NCBI GenBank assembly: GCA_900548075.1
Contig: URJD01000027.1
Coordinates: 1-14,372 of the forward strand
DNA: 14,372 nucleotides
Reading direction: 5' to 3'
From: an uncultured Collinsella sp.
GTDB taxonomy: Bacteria; Actinomycetota; Coriobacteriia; Coriobacteriales; Coriobacteriaceae
Position 1 is the stretch's first letter. Each line of letters opens with the position of its first letter. The notes beneath the pieces were generated by a model. That model ran no database searches. It was not told the DNA's origin and saw only the letters and a list, made by a program, of their open reading frames with translations. Shown here in pieces: positions 1 to 6,325 of the stretch. The translations under genes and the position numbers were made by a program.

Positions 1-1325
1 TGCAGCTGCTGGTATCGATCGGTACCGTGACGGGTGCCATCATCATGATGTTCGTGTTTAGCGTGCCGCTCACGCTAGTCTTTTTGTTCTTTATGGCGTT
101 GTCGCTGCTGGTGACCAAAGTGGTCTCGCGTCGCACGCATGATGTGACGGGCGAGCGTCAGGAATGGGTGTCCAAAATCACGAGCGCGGTCGAGGAGGGC
201 TATTCGGGCCGTCTGGTGATCCGCGCGTTTAACCGCGAGCGCCAGAGCTCCGCTGAGGTGCACGAGGCCTCGGGCGAGCTGGCCCGCGTGAGCACCAAGG
301 CCGACTTTATGATCAACGCCGTCGAACCCGCGGTGCGCTTTATCGGACGTTTGGCGCAGATCGTGATTGCGCTCGTGGGCTGCAGCATGTTGGTTGCCGG
401 GCATATGACTGTCGGCGTGTTCCAGGCGTTCCTCCAGTTTATCTACGAGGCGTCCGAACCCATGACGGAGCTGTCGTTCACTTTCAACTCGCTGCAGAGC
501 GCGTTGGCGAGTGCGGAGCGCGTGTTCGACCTGCTCGATGAGTCTGAGATGGAGGCCGATCCGCTGCCGGACGAGGCTGCCAAGCTGCCGGGTCGCGTGA
601 AGGGCCGCGTCGCCTTTGAACATGTGCGCTTTGGCTACACGCCCGACAAGCCGCTTATGCGCGACGTGTCGTTTACCGCCGAACCGGGTCGGAAGATTGC
701 GGTGGTGGGAACCACGGGTGCGGGTAAGACCACGCTCATCAACTTACTCATGCGCTTCTACGAGATCGACGGCGGCCGCATTACGCTCGACGGTGTGGAT
801 ACGAGCCGCATGGATCGCGGCGAGCTGCGGCAGCAGTTTGGCATGGTGCTGCAGGACGCCTGGCTGTTCGATGGCACGATTGCCGAAAACATCGCCTACG
901 GCTGCCCCGAGGCGACGCGCGACGAGATCGTGGCTGCCGCCCGCGCCGCGCAGGTCGACTTCTTTGTGCGCACCATGCCGCAGGGCTACGACACGCGCGT
1001 GGCCAACGATGCCGAAAGCATCAGCCAGGGCCAGCGTCAGCTGCTGACCATCGCACGCGTGCTGCTCAACAACCCGGCGATTCTCATCCTGGACGAGGCG
1101 ACCTCAAGCGTGGATACGCGTACCGAGCTTACCATCGGTCGTGCCATGGACGCGCTCATGCGCGGGCGTACGAGTTTTGTGATCGCGCACCGCCTGTCGA
1201 CGATTGTGGATGCCGACCTGATCTTGGTCATGGATCACGGCAACATTATCGAGCAGGGCACGCATAAGGAGCTGCTGGCTGCCGAGGGTGCCTATGCCGA
1301 CCTCTACTTGAGTCAGTTCGCATAA
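1..1325 (+). CDS. ABC transporter, fused membrane and ATPase subunit (5' truncated)
   Basis: Half-transporter of the exporter type: a C-terminal piece of the transmembrane domain followed by a complete nucleotide-binding domain. The frame is open from the window edge (codons from base 3), so the real start lies upstream. Visible ATPase motifs in order: Walker A GTTGAGKT (nt 708-731; the usual GPTGAGKT with Thr for Pro), Q-loop VLQDAWLFDGTIAENI, signature ISQGQ (nt 1020-1034, Ile and Gln variant of LSGGQ), Walker B LILDEATSSVD and the H-loop histidine in VIAHRLST (nt 1188-1190). The SQGQRQLLTIAR form is common in exporter pairs that work as heterodimers, so a partner subunit may sit just upstream, outside the window. 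The substrate cannot be told from the sequence. The gene ends in TAA and is followed directly by a dyad and a terminator. Confidence 0.95.
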   Translation, partial: QLLVSIGTVTGAIIMMFVFSVPLTLVFLFFMALSLLVTKVVSRRTHDVTGERQEWVSKITSAVEEGYSGRLVIRAFNRERQSSAEVHEASGELARVSTKADFMINAVEPAVRFIGRLAQIVIALVGCSMLVAGHMTVGVFQAFLQFIYEASEPMTELSFTFNSLQSALASAERVFDLLDESEMEADPLPDEAAKLPGRVKGRVAFEHVRFGYTPDKPLMRDVSFTAEPGRKIAVVGTTGAGKTTLINLLMRFYEIDGGRITLDGVDTSRMDRGELRQQFGMVLQDAWLFDGTIAENIAYGCPEATRDEIVAAARAAQVDFFVRTMPQGYDTRVANDAESISQGQRQLLTIARVLLNNPAILILDEATSSVDTRTELTIGRAMDALMRGRTSFVIAHRLSTIVDADLILVMDHGNIIEQGTHKELLAAEGAYADLYLSQFA

Positions 1326-1356
1326 TGTGACAAAGGGACAGTCCCGCATGTCACAT
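1325..1356. repeat. Imperfect palindrome with nested arms after the ABC gene
   Basis: Outer arms ATGTGAC (1325-1331) and GTCACAT (1350-1356) enclose a short inner dyad GGGA-CAG-TCCC. The first base overlaps the stop codon of the transporter. There is no T-run directly behind it, so it is not itself a terminator. It may be a copy of a dispersed palindromic repeat or an mRNA 3'-end stabiliser; the single copy seen here does not decide. Confidence 0.5.
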
Positions 1357-1363
1357 CGAAAAG

Positions 1364-1400
1364 AAGGCGCGCCGGGGATGGATTCCCTGGCGCGCCTTTT
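1364..1400. terminator. Rho-independent terminator, probably bidirectional
   Basis: A perfect 10-bp stem AAGGCGCGCC (1364-1373) / GGCGCGCCTT (1389-1398), with further pairing inside, is followed by TTTT. On the other strand it is also followed by a T-rich run. It lies between the ABC gene and the convergent serine acetyltransferase gene, where one structure can serve both. Confidence 0.85.
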
Positions 1401-1436
1401 GCGTTGGCGTTTATGTCGTGGCGGTTGCCTGCGGCC

Positions 1437-2141
1437 TTAGCGCTCGTCCACGAGCTTGGCGACGAGGGCCTTGAGTTCGGCCACCTCCTGCTCGAGCTCT
1501 TTGACGCGACGAGCGTTCTCGGTGATGCCCTGGCGGTTGAGGGCGCTCTGCTCGGCGGCATCGTCGGGCATGTACTCACGATGCTGTTTGGCGTCGAAAC
1601 TCTCCTCGAACACGCGGCAGCCGTTGCGCTTGATGATGCGTCCCGGCACGCCCACGACGGTGCAGTTATCGGGCACGTCTTTGACGACGACCGAGTTGCC
1701 GCCGATTTTGACGTTGTCGCCGATGCGGATGTTGCCGAGCACCTTGGCGCCTGTGCCCACGGTGACGTTGTTGCCTAGGGTGGGGTGGCGCTTGCCGGTC
1801 TCGTTGCCGGTACCGCCGAGCGTGACGCCCTGGTAGAGCACGCAGTTGTCACCCACAATGGTGGTCTCGCCGATGACGACGCCCATGGCGTGGTCGATAA
1901 AGAAGTGCTTGCCGATCTGCGCGGCGGGGTGAATCTCGACGCCGGTGATGTGGCGGGTGATTTGCGAGAGCACGCGGGCGAGTGAGCGGTGGCCGTGTTC
2001 CCACAGCCAATGCTCGGGCACGTGGTTCCACTTGGCGTGCAGGCCGGGATAGGAAAGGAAGATGACCAAGCCGCTCTGCGCGGCGGGGTCCTGTGCCTGG
2101 ACGGTCTTGATGTCCTCGCGAATGGTATTGATGAAGCTCAC
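1437..2141 (-). CDS. cysE: Serine O-acetyltransferase
   Basis: Transfers acetyl from acetyl-CoA to L-serine, giving O-acetylserine, the first step of cysteine synthesis; cytosolic. The 234-residue product has the left-handed parallel beta-helix of hexapeptide-repeat acyltransferases (about residues 65-175). Catalytic-site landmarks match E. coli CysE by spacing: His84 in IDHAMG and His119 in KRHP lie 35 residues apart, as do His158 and His193; Glu69 in VEIHP takes the place of Asp143. The GGTGNETGKRHP loop is typical. The N-terminal helical domain is short, as in Gram-positive enzymes, and the C-terminus ends in a predicted coiled coil (KELEQEVAELKALVAKL). The chosen start is GTG at 2141 because AAGGGAGGG lies just upstream; an ATG 75 nt further upstream is in frame but precedes the likely -10 box. 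No sulfur-pathway neighbour is present. Confidence 0.93.
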   Translation of the reverse strand: MSFINTIREDIKTVQAQDPAAQSGLVIFLSYPGLHAKWNHVPEHWLWEHGHRSLARVLSQITRHITGVEIHPAAQIGKHFFIDHAMGVVIGETTIVGDNCVLYQGVTLGGTGNETGKRHPTLGNNVTVGTGAKVLGNIRIGDNVKIGGNSVVVKDVPDNCTVVGVPGRIIKRNGCRVFEESFDAKQHREYMPDDAAEQSALNRQGITENARRVKELEQEVAELKALVAKLVDER

Positions 2142-2182
2142 CGGCCGCCCTCCCTTAGCGCCGCGACAATGCAATTCAATAA

Positions 2183-2199
2183 AGTATAGCGATTCGCTA
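2183..2199 (-). promoter_or_regulatory. cysE promoter -10 with overlapping dyad
   Basis: On the minus strand TATACT (2188-2183) lies about 40 nt before the cysE GTG start and is a good -10 match. No convincing -35 is seen. A perfect 6-1-6 dyad, TAGCGA-T-TCGCTA (2187-2199), abuts and slightly overlaps the -10, a position suited to a repressor or activator site. Function is inferred from position only. Confidence 0.45.
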
Positions 2200-2313
2200 G
2201 GGATTAGGAAGAGCAATCTTGGATGGTTTTGGGCGACAATTGTCAGTTATGCAAACTTGCTGCTAATGGAGTAGTGCTTTTGAGGGATTGGGCATGCGGG
2301 CACGGCATAACCG

Positions 2314-2319
2314 TATACT
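2314..2319 (+). promoter_or_regulatory. Possible -10 box for the DedA gene
   Basis: TATACT lies about 47 nt before the DedA ATG. The best -35-like hexamer, TTGGGC at 2288-2293, is 20 bp away, which is too far for a standard sigma-70 promoter, so the assignment is weak. Confidence 0.35.
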
Positions 2320-2365
2320 GGTCAACTTGGACGTGTCCGCGCCCACAACTGAGAGGTTTTACTTC

Positions 2366-3013
2366 ATGGGTTTCATCAACTTTATCGCCGAGCTGCTTAA
2401 GGATCCGCGTACCGCGATCGCCAGCTGGATCGCCGCCGGCCCGCTTATGGCCTACGGCTGCGTGTTCCTGATCATCTTTATTGAGACGGGCGTGGTGTTC
2501 TTCCCATTCCTTCCCGGCGATTCACTGCTGTTCGCCTCGGGCTTCTTTGCCCACAACGGCGGCTTTAACATCGTGGCGCTTCTGGCCACTGCATGGGCCG
2601 CAGCCATCCTGGGCGACCAGTGCAACTTTATGATCGGTCACTTCTTTGGCAAAAAGATCATCGCTTCGGGCAAGGTCAAGGCCATGACGCCCGAGCGCAT
2701 TAAAAAGTCCGAGGACTTCTTGGACAAGTGGGGCCACCTGGCTATTTTCCTGGGCCGTTTCTTCCCGTTTATCCGCACTTTTGTGCCCTTTATCGCCGGC
2801 ATGGGCGGTATGCACTGGCGCAATTTTGTCATCTTTAACGTGCTGGGCGGCATTACCTGGTCGACGCTCTTTACACTGCTGGGCTACTTCTTTGGAGGCA
2901 TCCCCTTTGTGCAGGAGCACTTTGAGCTGCTAATCGTTGGCATCGTTGCCGTGTCGATCATCCCGACCGTGGTCGGTCTGGTTAAGGCTAAGCTGGGCAA
3001 AAAGAACGCGTAG
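2366..3013 (+). CDS. DedA-family (SNARE-associated/VTT) membrane protein
   Basis: Integral membrane protein of 215 residues, the usual DedA size. DedA proteins are linked to membrane potential, lipid carrier recycling and envelope stress resistance; some members flip polyprenyl phosphate or phospholipids. Family marks seen: an early acidic segment ending in FFPFLPGDSLLF, then GRFFPFIRTFVPFIAGMGGM, and the NVLGGITWSTLFTLLGYFFGG stretch, giving the conserved GRF-P-RT-P-AG and N-GG-W-GY-G pattern. Several hydrophobic helices and re-entrant segments are evident, and the C-terminus is short and lysine-rich (KAKLGKKNA). The start is ATG 2366, preceded by GAGAGG at 9-nt spacing; the in-frame codons upstream lie across a probable -10 box. 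It appears to be monocistronic, divergent from cysE and closed by a terminator. The exact substrate in this organism is unknown. Confidence 0.92.
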   Translation: MGFINFIAELLKDPRTAIASWIAAGPLMAYGCVFLIIFIETGVVFFPFLPGDSLLFASGFFAHNGGFNIVALLATAWAAAILGDQCNFMIGHFFGKKIIASGKVKAMTPERIKKSEDFLDKWGHLAIFLGRFFPFIRTFVPFIAGMGGMHWRNFVIFNVLGGITWSTLFTLLGYFFGGIPFVQEHFELLIVGIVAVSIIPTVVGLVKAKLGKKNA

Positions 3014-3042
3014 CTCGAGCCAGCGCGCAAACCGTGCAGTCA

Positions 3043-3076
3043 AGGCCCGTCACCGCTTGCGGTGGCGGGCCTCTTT
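3043..3076 (+). terminator. Rho-independent terminator after DedA gene
   Basis: Stem AGGCCCGTCACC (3043-3054) / GGTGGCGGGCCT (3061-3072), with one G-T wobble and a 6-nt inner loop, is followed by a short T-rich run (CTTT). It lies 29 nt after the DedA stop codon. Confidence 0.8.
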
Positions 3077-3142
3077 GCTTCGGTCAAATGAAAATACTTT
3101 AGTTAGTTAAAGAAAAACGTTTTATCCGACGCGCGTGCGGAG

Positions 3143-3148
3143 TACAAT
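3143..3148 (+). promoter_or_regulatory. Probable -10 box for the aminotransferase gene
   Basis: TACAAT is a good -10 match. Transcription starting about 7 nt downstream would give a leader of roughly 145 nt before the ATG at 3302. The -35 region (TTTTAT around 3120) is poor. An AT-rich dyad, CTTTA-gttagt-TAAAG, lies just upstream (about 3097-3112) and could be a regulator site. No T-box or other riboswitch hallmark was recognised in the leader. Confidence 0.45.
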
Positions 3149-3301
3149 CTCGTGCATGCGAATCGACGTGCCATCGGCTTTGATGCTGTTTGCGTGTCCC
3201 GTCCGGCTTTACGCTCCGGGCGTGCGACGTTGCGACGCGGCCGGCCTCGGTCCTTGCGTGCGGGTTCGCGAGTTTGCAACTGTGTATGTAAGGAGCGACA
3301 T

Positions 3302-4354
3302 ATGACTGTCGAGAAGAAGGATATCGATTGGGGTAGCCTCGGCTTTGGCTACATGAAGACCGATTACAGCTACGAGGCTCATTGGAAGGACGGCGAGTGG
3401 GACGAGGGCGGCCTGACCACCGACCACACCCTGCATGTCTCCGAGTGCGGCGGCATCTTCCATTACTGCCAGGAGGTCTTTGAGGGCCTGAAGGCTTACA
3501 CCGCCGAGGACGGCAGCATTGTCTGCTTCCGTCCCGACATGAATGCCGAGCGTATGTACAACTCTGCCCAGCGCCTCGAGATGCCCCCGTTCCCCAAGGA
3601 CAAGTTCGTCGAGGCTGTCAAGCAGGTCGTTTCTGCAAACGCCGCCTGGGTTCCGCCCTTCGGTTCCGGTGCGACCCTGTACGTGCGTCCGTTTATGATC
3701 GGCTCCGGTGACGTGATTGGCGTGGCTCCCGCTCCTGAGTACACGTTCCGCATTCTCGTGACCCCGGTCGGTCCGTACTTTAAGGGTGGCCTTAAGCCCG
3801 TTAAGCTGCGCGTTTCCGAGTACGACCGTGCCGCACCGCACGGCACCGGCAATATCAAGGCCGGCCTGAACTACGCCATGTCCCTCAAGCCCACGATGGA
3901 GGCCCATCGCGAGGGCTATGCCGAGAACCTGTATCTCGACTCCGAGTCCCGCACCTATGTCGAGGAGACCGGTGGCGCTAACGTCCTGTTCGTGAAGGAG
4001 GACGGCACGCTCGTCGTTCCGCAGTCGCACACCGACTCCATCCTGCCCTCCATCACCCGTCGTTCGCTTGTTCAGGTTGCTCAGGACCTGGGCATGACCG
4101 TTGACCAGCGTCCCGTCGAGTGGGCCGAGGTCAAGGCCGGTACCTTTGTGGAGTGCGGCCTGTGCGGCACCGCTGCCGTCATCTCCCCGGTTGGCGAGAT
4201 CGACAACAAGGTCTATGGTGCCGATGAGACCGTGACCTTCCCGGCTGGCTACACCGAGATCGGCCCTGTGATGAAGAAGCTCCGCGAGACCCTGACCGGT
4301 ATCCAGTCCGGAGCTGTCGAGGACAAGCACAACTGGGTTTACACCGTCGCGTAA
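3302..4354 (+). CDS. ilvE: Branched-chain amino acid aminotransferase
   Basis: PLP-dependent class IV aminotransferase that interconverts leucine, isoleucine and valine with their 2-oxo acids, using glutamate/2-oxoglutarate; cytosolic. The 350-residue product has the family length and motifs: FHYCQEVFEGLKAY near residue 60, the PLP lysine Lys186 in GTGNIKAGLNYAMSL, YVEETGGANVLFV, then SITRRSLVQVAQDLGM and GTAAVISPVGEI near the C-terminus, which resemble the cofactor-phosphate and substrate-binding segments of the BCAT family. The pattern is closer to the eukaryotic/Gram-positive BCAT subgroup than to E. coli IlvE. The start is ATG 3302, with AAGGAG 6 nt upstream; an in-frame ATG 150 nt earlier lies at the predicted transcription start and lacks a ribosome site. 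Codon use is strongly biased to CTG, GTC, CGT and AAG, suggesting high expression. The gene is monocistronic with a terminator behind it. Confidence 0.96.
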   Translation: MTVEKKDIDWGSLGFGYMKTDYSYEAHWKDGEWDEGGLTTDHTLHVSECGGIFHYCQEVFEGLKAYTAEDGSIVCFRPDMNAERMYNSAQRLEMPPFPKDKFVEAVKQVVSANAAWVPPFGSGATLYVRPFMIGSGDVIGVAPAPEYTFRILVTPVGPYFKGGLKPVKLRVSEYDRAAPHGTGNIKAGLNYAMSLKPTMEAHREGYAENLYLDSESRTYVEETGGANVLFVKEDGTLVVPQSHTDSILPSITRRSLVQVAQDLGMTVDQRPVEWAEVKAGTFVECGLCGTAAVISPVGEIDNKVYGADETVTFPAGYTEIGPVMKKLRETLTGIQSGAVEDKHNWVYTVA

Positions 4355-4383
4355 GCTGTCTTAGCTGTCCGGCCCGAGGGCGA

Positions 4384-4482
4384 CCTTCCTTTCCGGCGCG
4401 TCCTCGGACATGAAAGAACCTCCGCTGCGCACTTCGCGCGGCGGAGGTTTTTTCGTCCCGCGGAGTGCGCCGGAAAGGAAGG
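4384..4482. repeat. Long palindrome enclosing the ilvE terminator
   Basis: Perfect 16-bp outer arms CCTTCCTTTCCGGCGC (4384-4399) and GCGCCGGAAAGGAAGG (4467-4482) surround the terminator. The bases between the outer arms and the core hairpin also pair imperfectly, so about 42 nt on each side fold back into one large hairpin. A transcript of either strand would form it. Confidence 0.75.
4415..4453 (+). terminator. Rho-independent terminator after ilvE
   Basis: Stem AACCTCCGC (4417-4425) / GCGGAGGTT (4441-4449), with extra inner G-C pairing, is followed by six T (4448-4453). It is the core of a longer imperfect palindrome, 4384-4482. Confidence 0.88.
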
Positions 4483-4520
4483 CCGCGCTTTTGTTTTGGT
4501 TCGCGCCATGTGGGGGTGGT

Positions 4521-4733
4521 GGCGACGTGCATTTTTGCGAGTATTCTGCAATCGAAGGCCCCTGCATACCGACCTCGGGCAAAAAATCGGGATTTCTCGA
4601 TGTTTTCTACGGATGATGGGCGGGGTTATGGGCTGGCAGCGTTTGATTTGCAGGGATATTCGCGGTCATTGGCATTTATCGTGGCGCCCGAAGCTGTCGG
4701 GCATGCTGAATACTCCCAAAAATGCACGGCGCC
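4521..4733. repeat. Small element bounded by 30-bp imperfect inverted repeats
   Basis: The left arm (4521-4550, core GTGCATTTTTGCGAGTATTC) and the right arm (4704-4733, reverse complement core GTGCATTTTTGGGAGTATTC) match at 27 of 30 positions. They enclose 153 bp with no credible gene. The structure resembles a miniature transposable or other dispersed element, but no target-site duplication is evident at the edges, and copy number cannot be judged from this window. Confidence 0.6.
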
Positions 4734-4758
4734 TTGAGGGGGACCTTTGCGACAAAGG

Positions 4759-4797
4759 AAACCGCCCCGTCGAAGTATGCATTCGACGGGGCGGTTT
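4759..4797 (-). terminator. Rho-independent terminator after lemA
   Basis: Perfect 16-bp stem AAACCGCCCCGTCGAA (4759-4774) / TTCGACGGGGCGGTTT (4782-4797) with a 7-nt loop. In the minus direction it is followed by TTTCCTTTG. A second tiny hairpin, CCTTTG-cga-CAAAGG (4744-4758), lies directly behind it. It sits 37 nt past the lemA stop. Confidence 0.85.
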
Positions 4798-4833
4798 ATG
4801 CATATACCCGATTAAAGATACGCTGCGAATCTG

Positions 4834-5385
4834 TTAGAACTTGACGGTCGGGGCCTGGCGGGCTGCTTCGGCGGCCTCGAAGCCCTGGCGCTCCTTAAAC
4901 TGGAAGATGCCGGCAAAGATGACAGCCGGGAACGTCTGAATGGCGTTGTTGTAGCTGAGCACGCAGTCGTTGTAGCTCTGGCGTGCATAGCTAATCTTGT
5001 TCTCGGTATCCTCGAGCGATGCCTGCAGCTGCGTAAAGTTGGTGTTTGCCTTAAGATCGGGATAGGCCTCGGCTACGGCGAAGAGCTGGCGTAGCGCACC
5101 GGTCAGCACGTTGTCGGCTTCCATCTTGGCCTCGGGCGTGGTGGCCTTGACGGCGGTGTTGCGCGCGCTGATCACGGCGGAGAGCGTCTCCTGCTCGTGC
5201 TTGGCGTAGCCCTTGACGGTCTCGACCAGGTTGGGGATCAGGTCGTTGCGGCGCTGCAGCTGCGTATCGATGTTCTGCCAGGCGTTATCGATGCGGTTAC
5301 GCTTGGTGACCATGTTGTTGTAGATGCCGGCGATGGCGCAGACAATCACAATGACAACAACGATGCCGATGATGACGGTAATCAT
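4834..5385 (-). CDS. lemA: LemA family protein
   Basis: A 183-residue LemA-family protein with one N-terminal membrane helix (about residues 2-25, ITVIIGIVVVIVIVCAIAGIYN), placing most of the chain on one side of the membrane as a helical bundle. Family marks follow: KRNRIDNAWQNIDTQLQRRNDLIPNLVETVKGY, then HEQETLSAVISARN, LFAVAEAYPDLKANTNFTQLQASLEDTENKISYARQSYND, and the usual NAIQTFPAVIFAGIFQF end. The biochemical role of LemA proteins is not well established. The start is ATG 5385, with CGGAGA a few nt upstream; the frame is open 34 codons further, but through the promoter region. LemA genes often stand beside TPM/DUF2207 genes; here the gene is alone, with a divergent TetR-type regulator upstream and a strong terminator downstream. 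Confidence 0.94.
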   Translation of the reverse strand: MITVIIGIVVVIVIVCAIAGIYNNMVTKRNRIDNAWQNIDTQLQRRNDLIPNLVETVKGYAKHEQETLSAVISARNTAVKATTPEAKMEADNVLTGALRQLFAVAEAYPDLKANTNFTQLQASLEDTENKISYARQSYNDCVLSYNNAIQTFPAVIFAGIFQFKERQGFEAAEAARQAPTVKF

Positions 5386-5432
5386 GATGTCTCCGTTTCG
5401 AATGGCCGCGGCGGCATGCGCCAGCTGCCGTT

Positions 5433-5487
5433 GGTATAACGCTACTAGTATACCCGCAACGTTTTGCCGTGCCGAACTTTCCGGCAA
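5433..5487. promoter_or_regulatory. lemA promoter region with two dyads (candidate regulator sites)
   Basis: Dyad 1 is GGTATA-10 nt-TATACC (5433-5454), with a central ACTAGT palindrome; it covers a minus-strand TATACT (5452-5447) that suits a lemA -10. Dyad 2 is TTGCCG-12 nt-CGGCAA (5464-5487), just upstream. The spacing and position would suit TetR-type dimers, such as the product of the divergent gene, but binding is only inferred. Confidence 0.4.
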
Positions 5488-5596
5488 GCGTTATGTTTTC
5501 GGCGGGGTCGGTACCGGGGCAAAGCGCGCGAGGTACAGGTGTAAGATATGCGACAGATTGACGAGTGTTGTCTTTGCCCTGAGGATGGCGATACCA

Positions 5597-6181
5597 GTGG
5601 ACCTTCGCATTAAGAAAACCTACCGCGCCCTGTTCGATGCCTTCACCGAACTTCTCGAGGAGCATCGTTTTGAGGACCTGACGGTTGCCATGCTGTGCGA
5701 CCGCGCCATGATTCGCCGCACGACGTTCTACAAGCACTTTCGCGACAAGAACGATTACTTTGCCTTTTATATCGATGAGCTCATGTCGGGCTTGCCGCAA
5801 AAACAGTCCGATGAGGTCGGCGCGGTATCAGCCGAGGACGTGCGCGCGCTTCGGCACGCGATTTTGGACGATGCCATGGATTTGATTCTGGCGCACGAGC
5901 AGCTCATGGATAACATTTTGGCAAGCAGCATGTCGGGCATGTTGACCAACGTTATTTGCGACCGCATTGCTCGCTCCATCCGCGAGCGTGTGATGAACGT
6001 GCTTGCCGAGGATGCCCTGGCCCCCGTGTCACTTGAGACGACGTCTGAGTTTGTCGCCGGCGGTATCATTCGACTTTTCACGATATGGTGGGAATCGGGC
6101 CACGATCTTGAGCGTCGACCCGAGATGGCCGACGTTGTCGATGCGCTGTTCGAGCGAACCATGACGCCGGTGCATCACTAG
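5597..6181 (+). CDS. TetR/AcrR family transcriptional regulator
   Basis: DNA-binding repressor-type protein of about 194 residues. The N-terminal helix-turn-helix lies at about residues 4-50 (RIKKTYRALFDAFTELLEE, then FEDLTVAMLCDRAMIRRTTFYKHFRDKNDYF), the standard TetR_N pattern ending in TTFYKHF. The helical C-terminal ligand domain contains FVAGGIIRLFTIWWESG, typical of the small TetR subgroup related to DhaS-like regulators. The start is uncertain: GTG 5597 gives the usual MDLRIKKTY beginning and has AGGATGG upstream at workable spacing; ATG 5585 is in frame, but its GAGG directly abuts it. The gene is divergent from lemA across about 211 bp with two dyads, so self-regulation and control of lemA are plausible. 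It converges on tRNA-Ser three bases after its stop, with no terminator between. The ligand is unknown. Confidence 0.9.
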   Translation: MDLRIKKTYRALFDAFTELLEEHRFEDLTVAMLCDRAMIRRTTFYKHFRDKNDYFAFYIDELMSGLPQKQSDEVGAVSAEDVRALRHAILDDAMDLILAHEQLMDNILASSMSGMLTNVICDRIARSIRERVMNVLAEDALAPVSLETTSEFVAGGIIRLFTIWWESGHDLERRPEMADVVDALFERTMTPVHH

Positions 6182-6184
6182 AAG

Positions 6185-6274
6185 TGGCGGAGAGAGGGGG
6201 ATTCGAACCCCCGGAACGCTCTCGCGCTCAACGGTTTTCAAGACCGCCGCATTCAACCGCTCTGCCATCTCTCC
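6185..6274 (-). tRNA. tRNA-Ser (anticodon UGA)
   Basis: A 90-nt class II tRNA. Acceptor strand GGAGAGA (from 6274) pairs with TCTCTCC; discriminator G and an encoded CCA follow (3' end 6185). The anticodon loop CTTGAAA carries TGA, reading UCA and other UCN serine codons. A long variable arm (GCGCGAGAGC region) and the T-loop GGTTCGAATCC are visible. It lies between the TetR gene and the tadA fusion gene, on the opposite strand to both. Confidence 0.97.
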
Positions 6275-6284
6275 GTGAGTCGTA

Positions 6285-6293
6285 ATGATAGCA
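6285..6293 (-). promoter_or_regulatory. Extended -10 promoter element for tRNA-Ser
   Basis: On the minus strand TGC-TATCAT fits an extended -10 (TGn then the hexamer). Its distance places the start of transcription a few bases before the tRNA 5' end at 6274. No clear -35 is seen, which is tolerated by extended -10 promoters. Confidence 0.5.
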
Positions 6294-6325
6294 TCGTTTT
6301 GAATTTGCAGCAGGGAAGGCGAACG

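Larger units (their letters stand above)
4355..4833. other. Gene-free region between ilvE and lemA
   Basis: These 479 bases hold the long palindrome with the ilvE terminator (4384-4482), the inverted-repeat element (4521-4733) and the lemA terminator (4759-4797). Short open frames cross it on both strands but lack ribosome sites and recognisable domains, and they run through the repeats and terminators, so none is called as a gene. Confidence 0.7.

Noticed and set aside
3209..4330. A 373-codon minus-strand frame opposite ilvE
   Set aside because: It has the same in-register effect: it stops at a TTA of the plus frame (3209-3211). The plus strand codes for a clear aminotransferase.
4339..4837. 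Several short open frames in the ilvE-lemA gap
   Set aside because: They read through the terminators and inverted repeats, lack ribosome sites, and their mutual similarity (NTxKNAR, EYSQKCT) is simply the inverted repeat read in both directions.
5324..5596. Longer N-terminus for the TetR-type regulator
   Set aside because: The extension would start inside lemA on the other strand and run through the promoter dyads. TetR proteins start just before the first helix.
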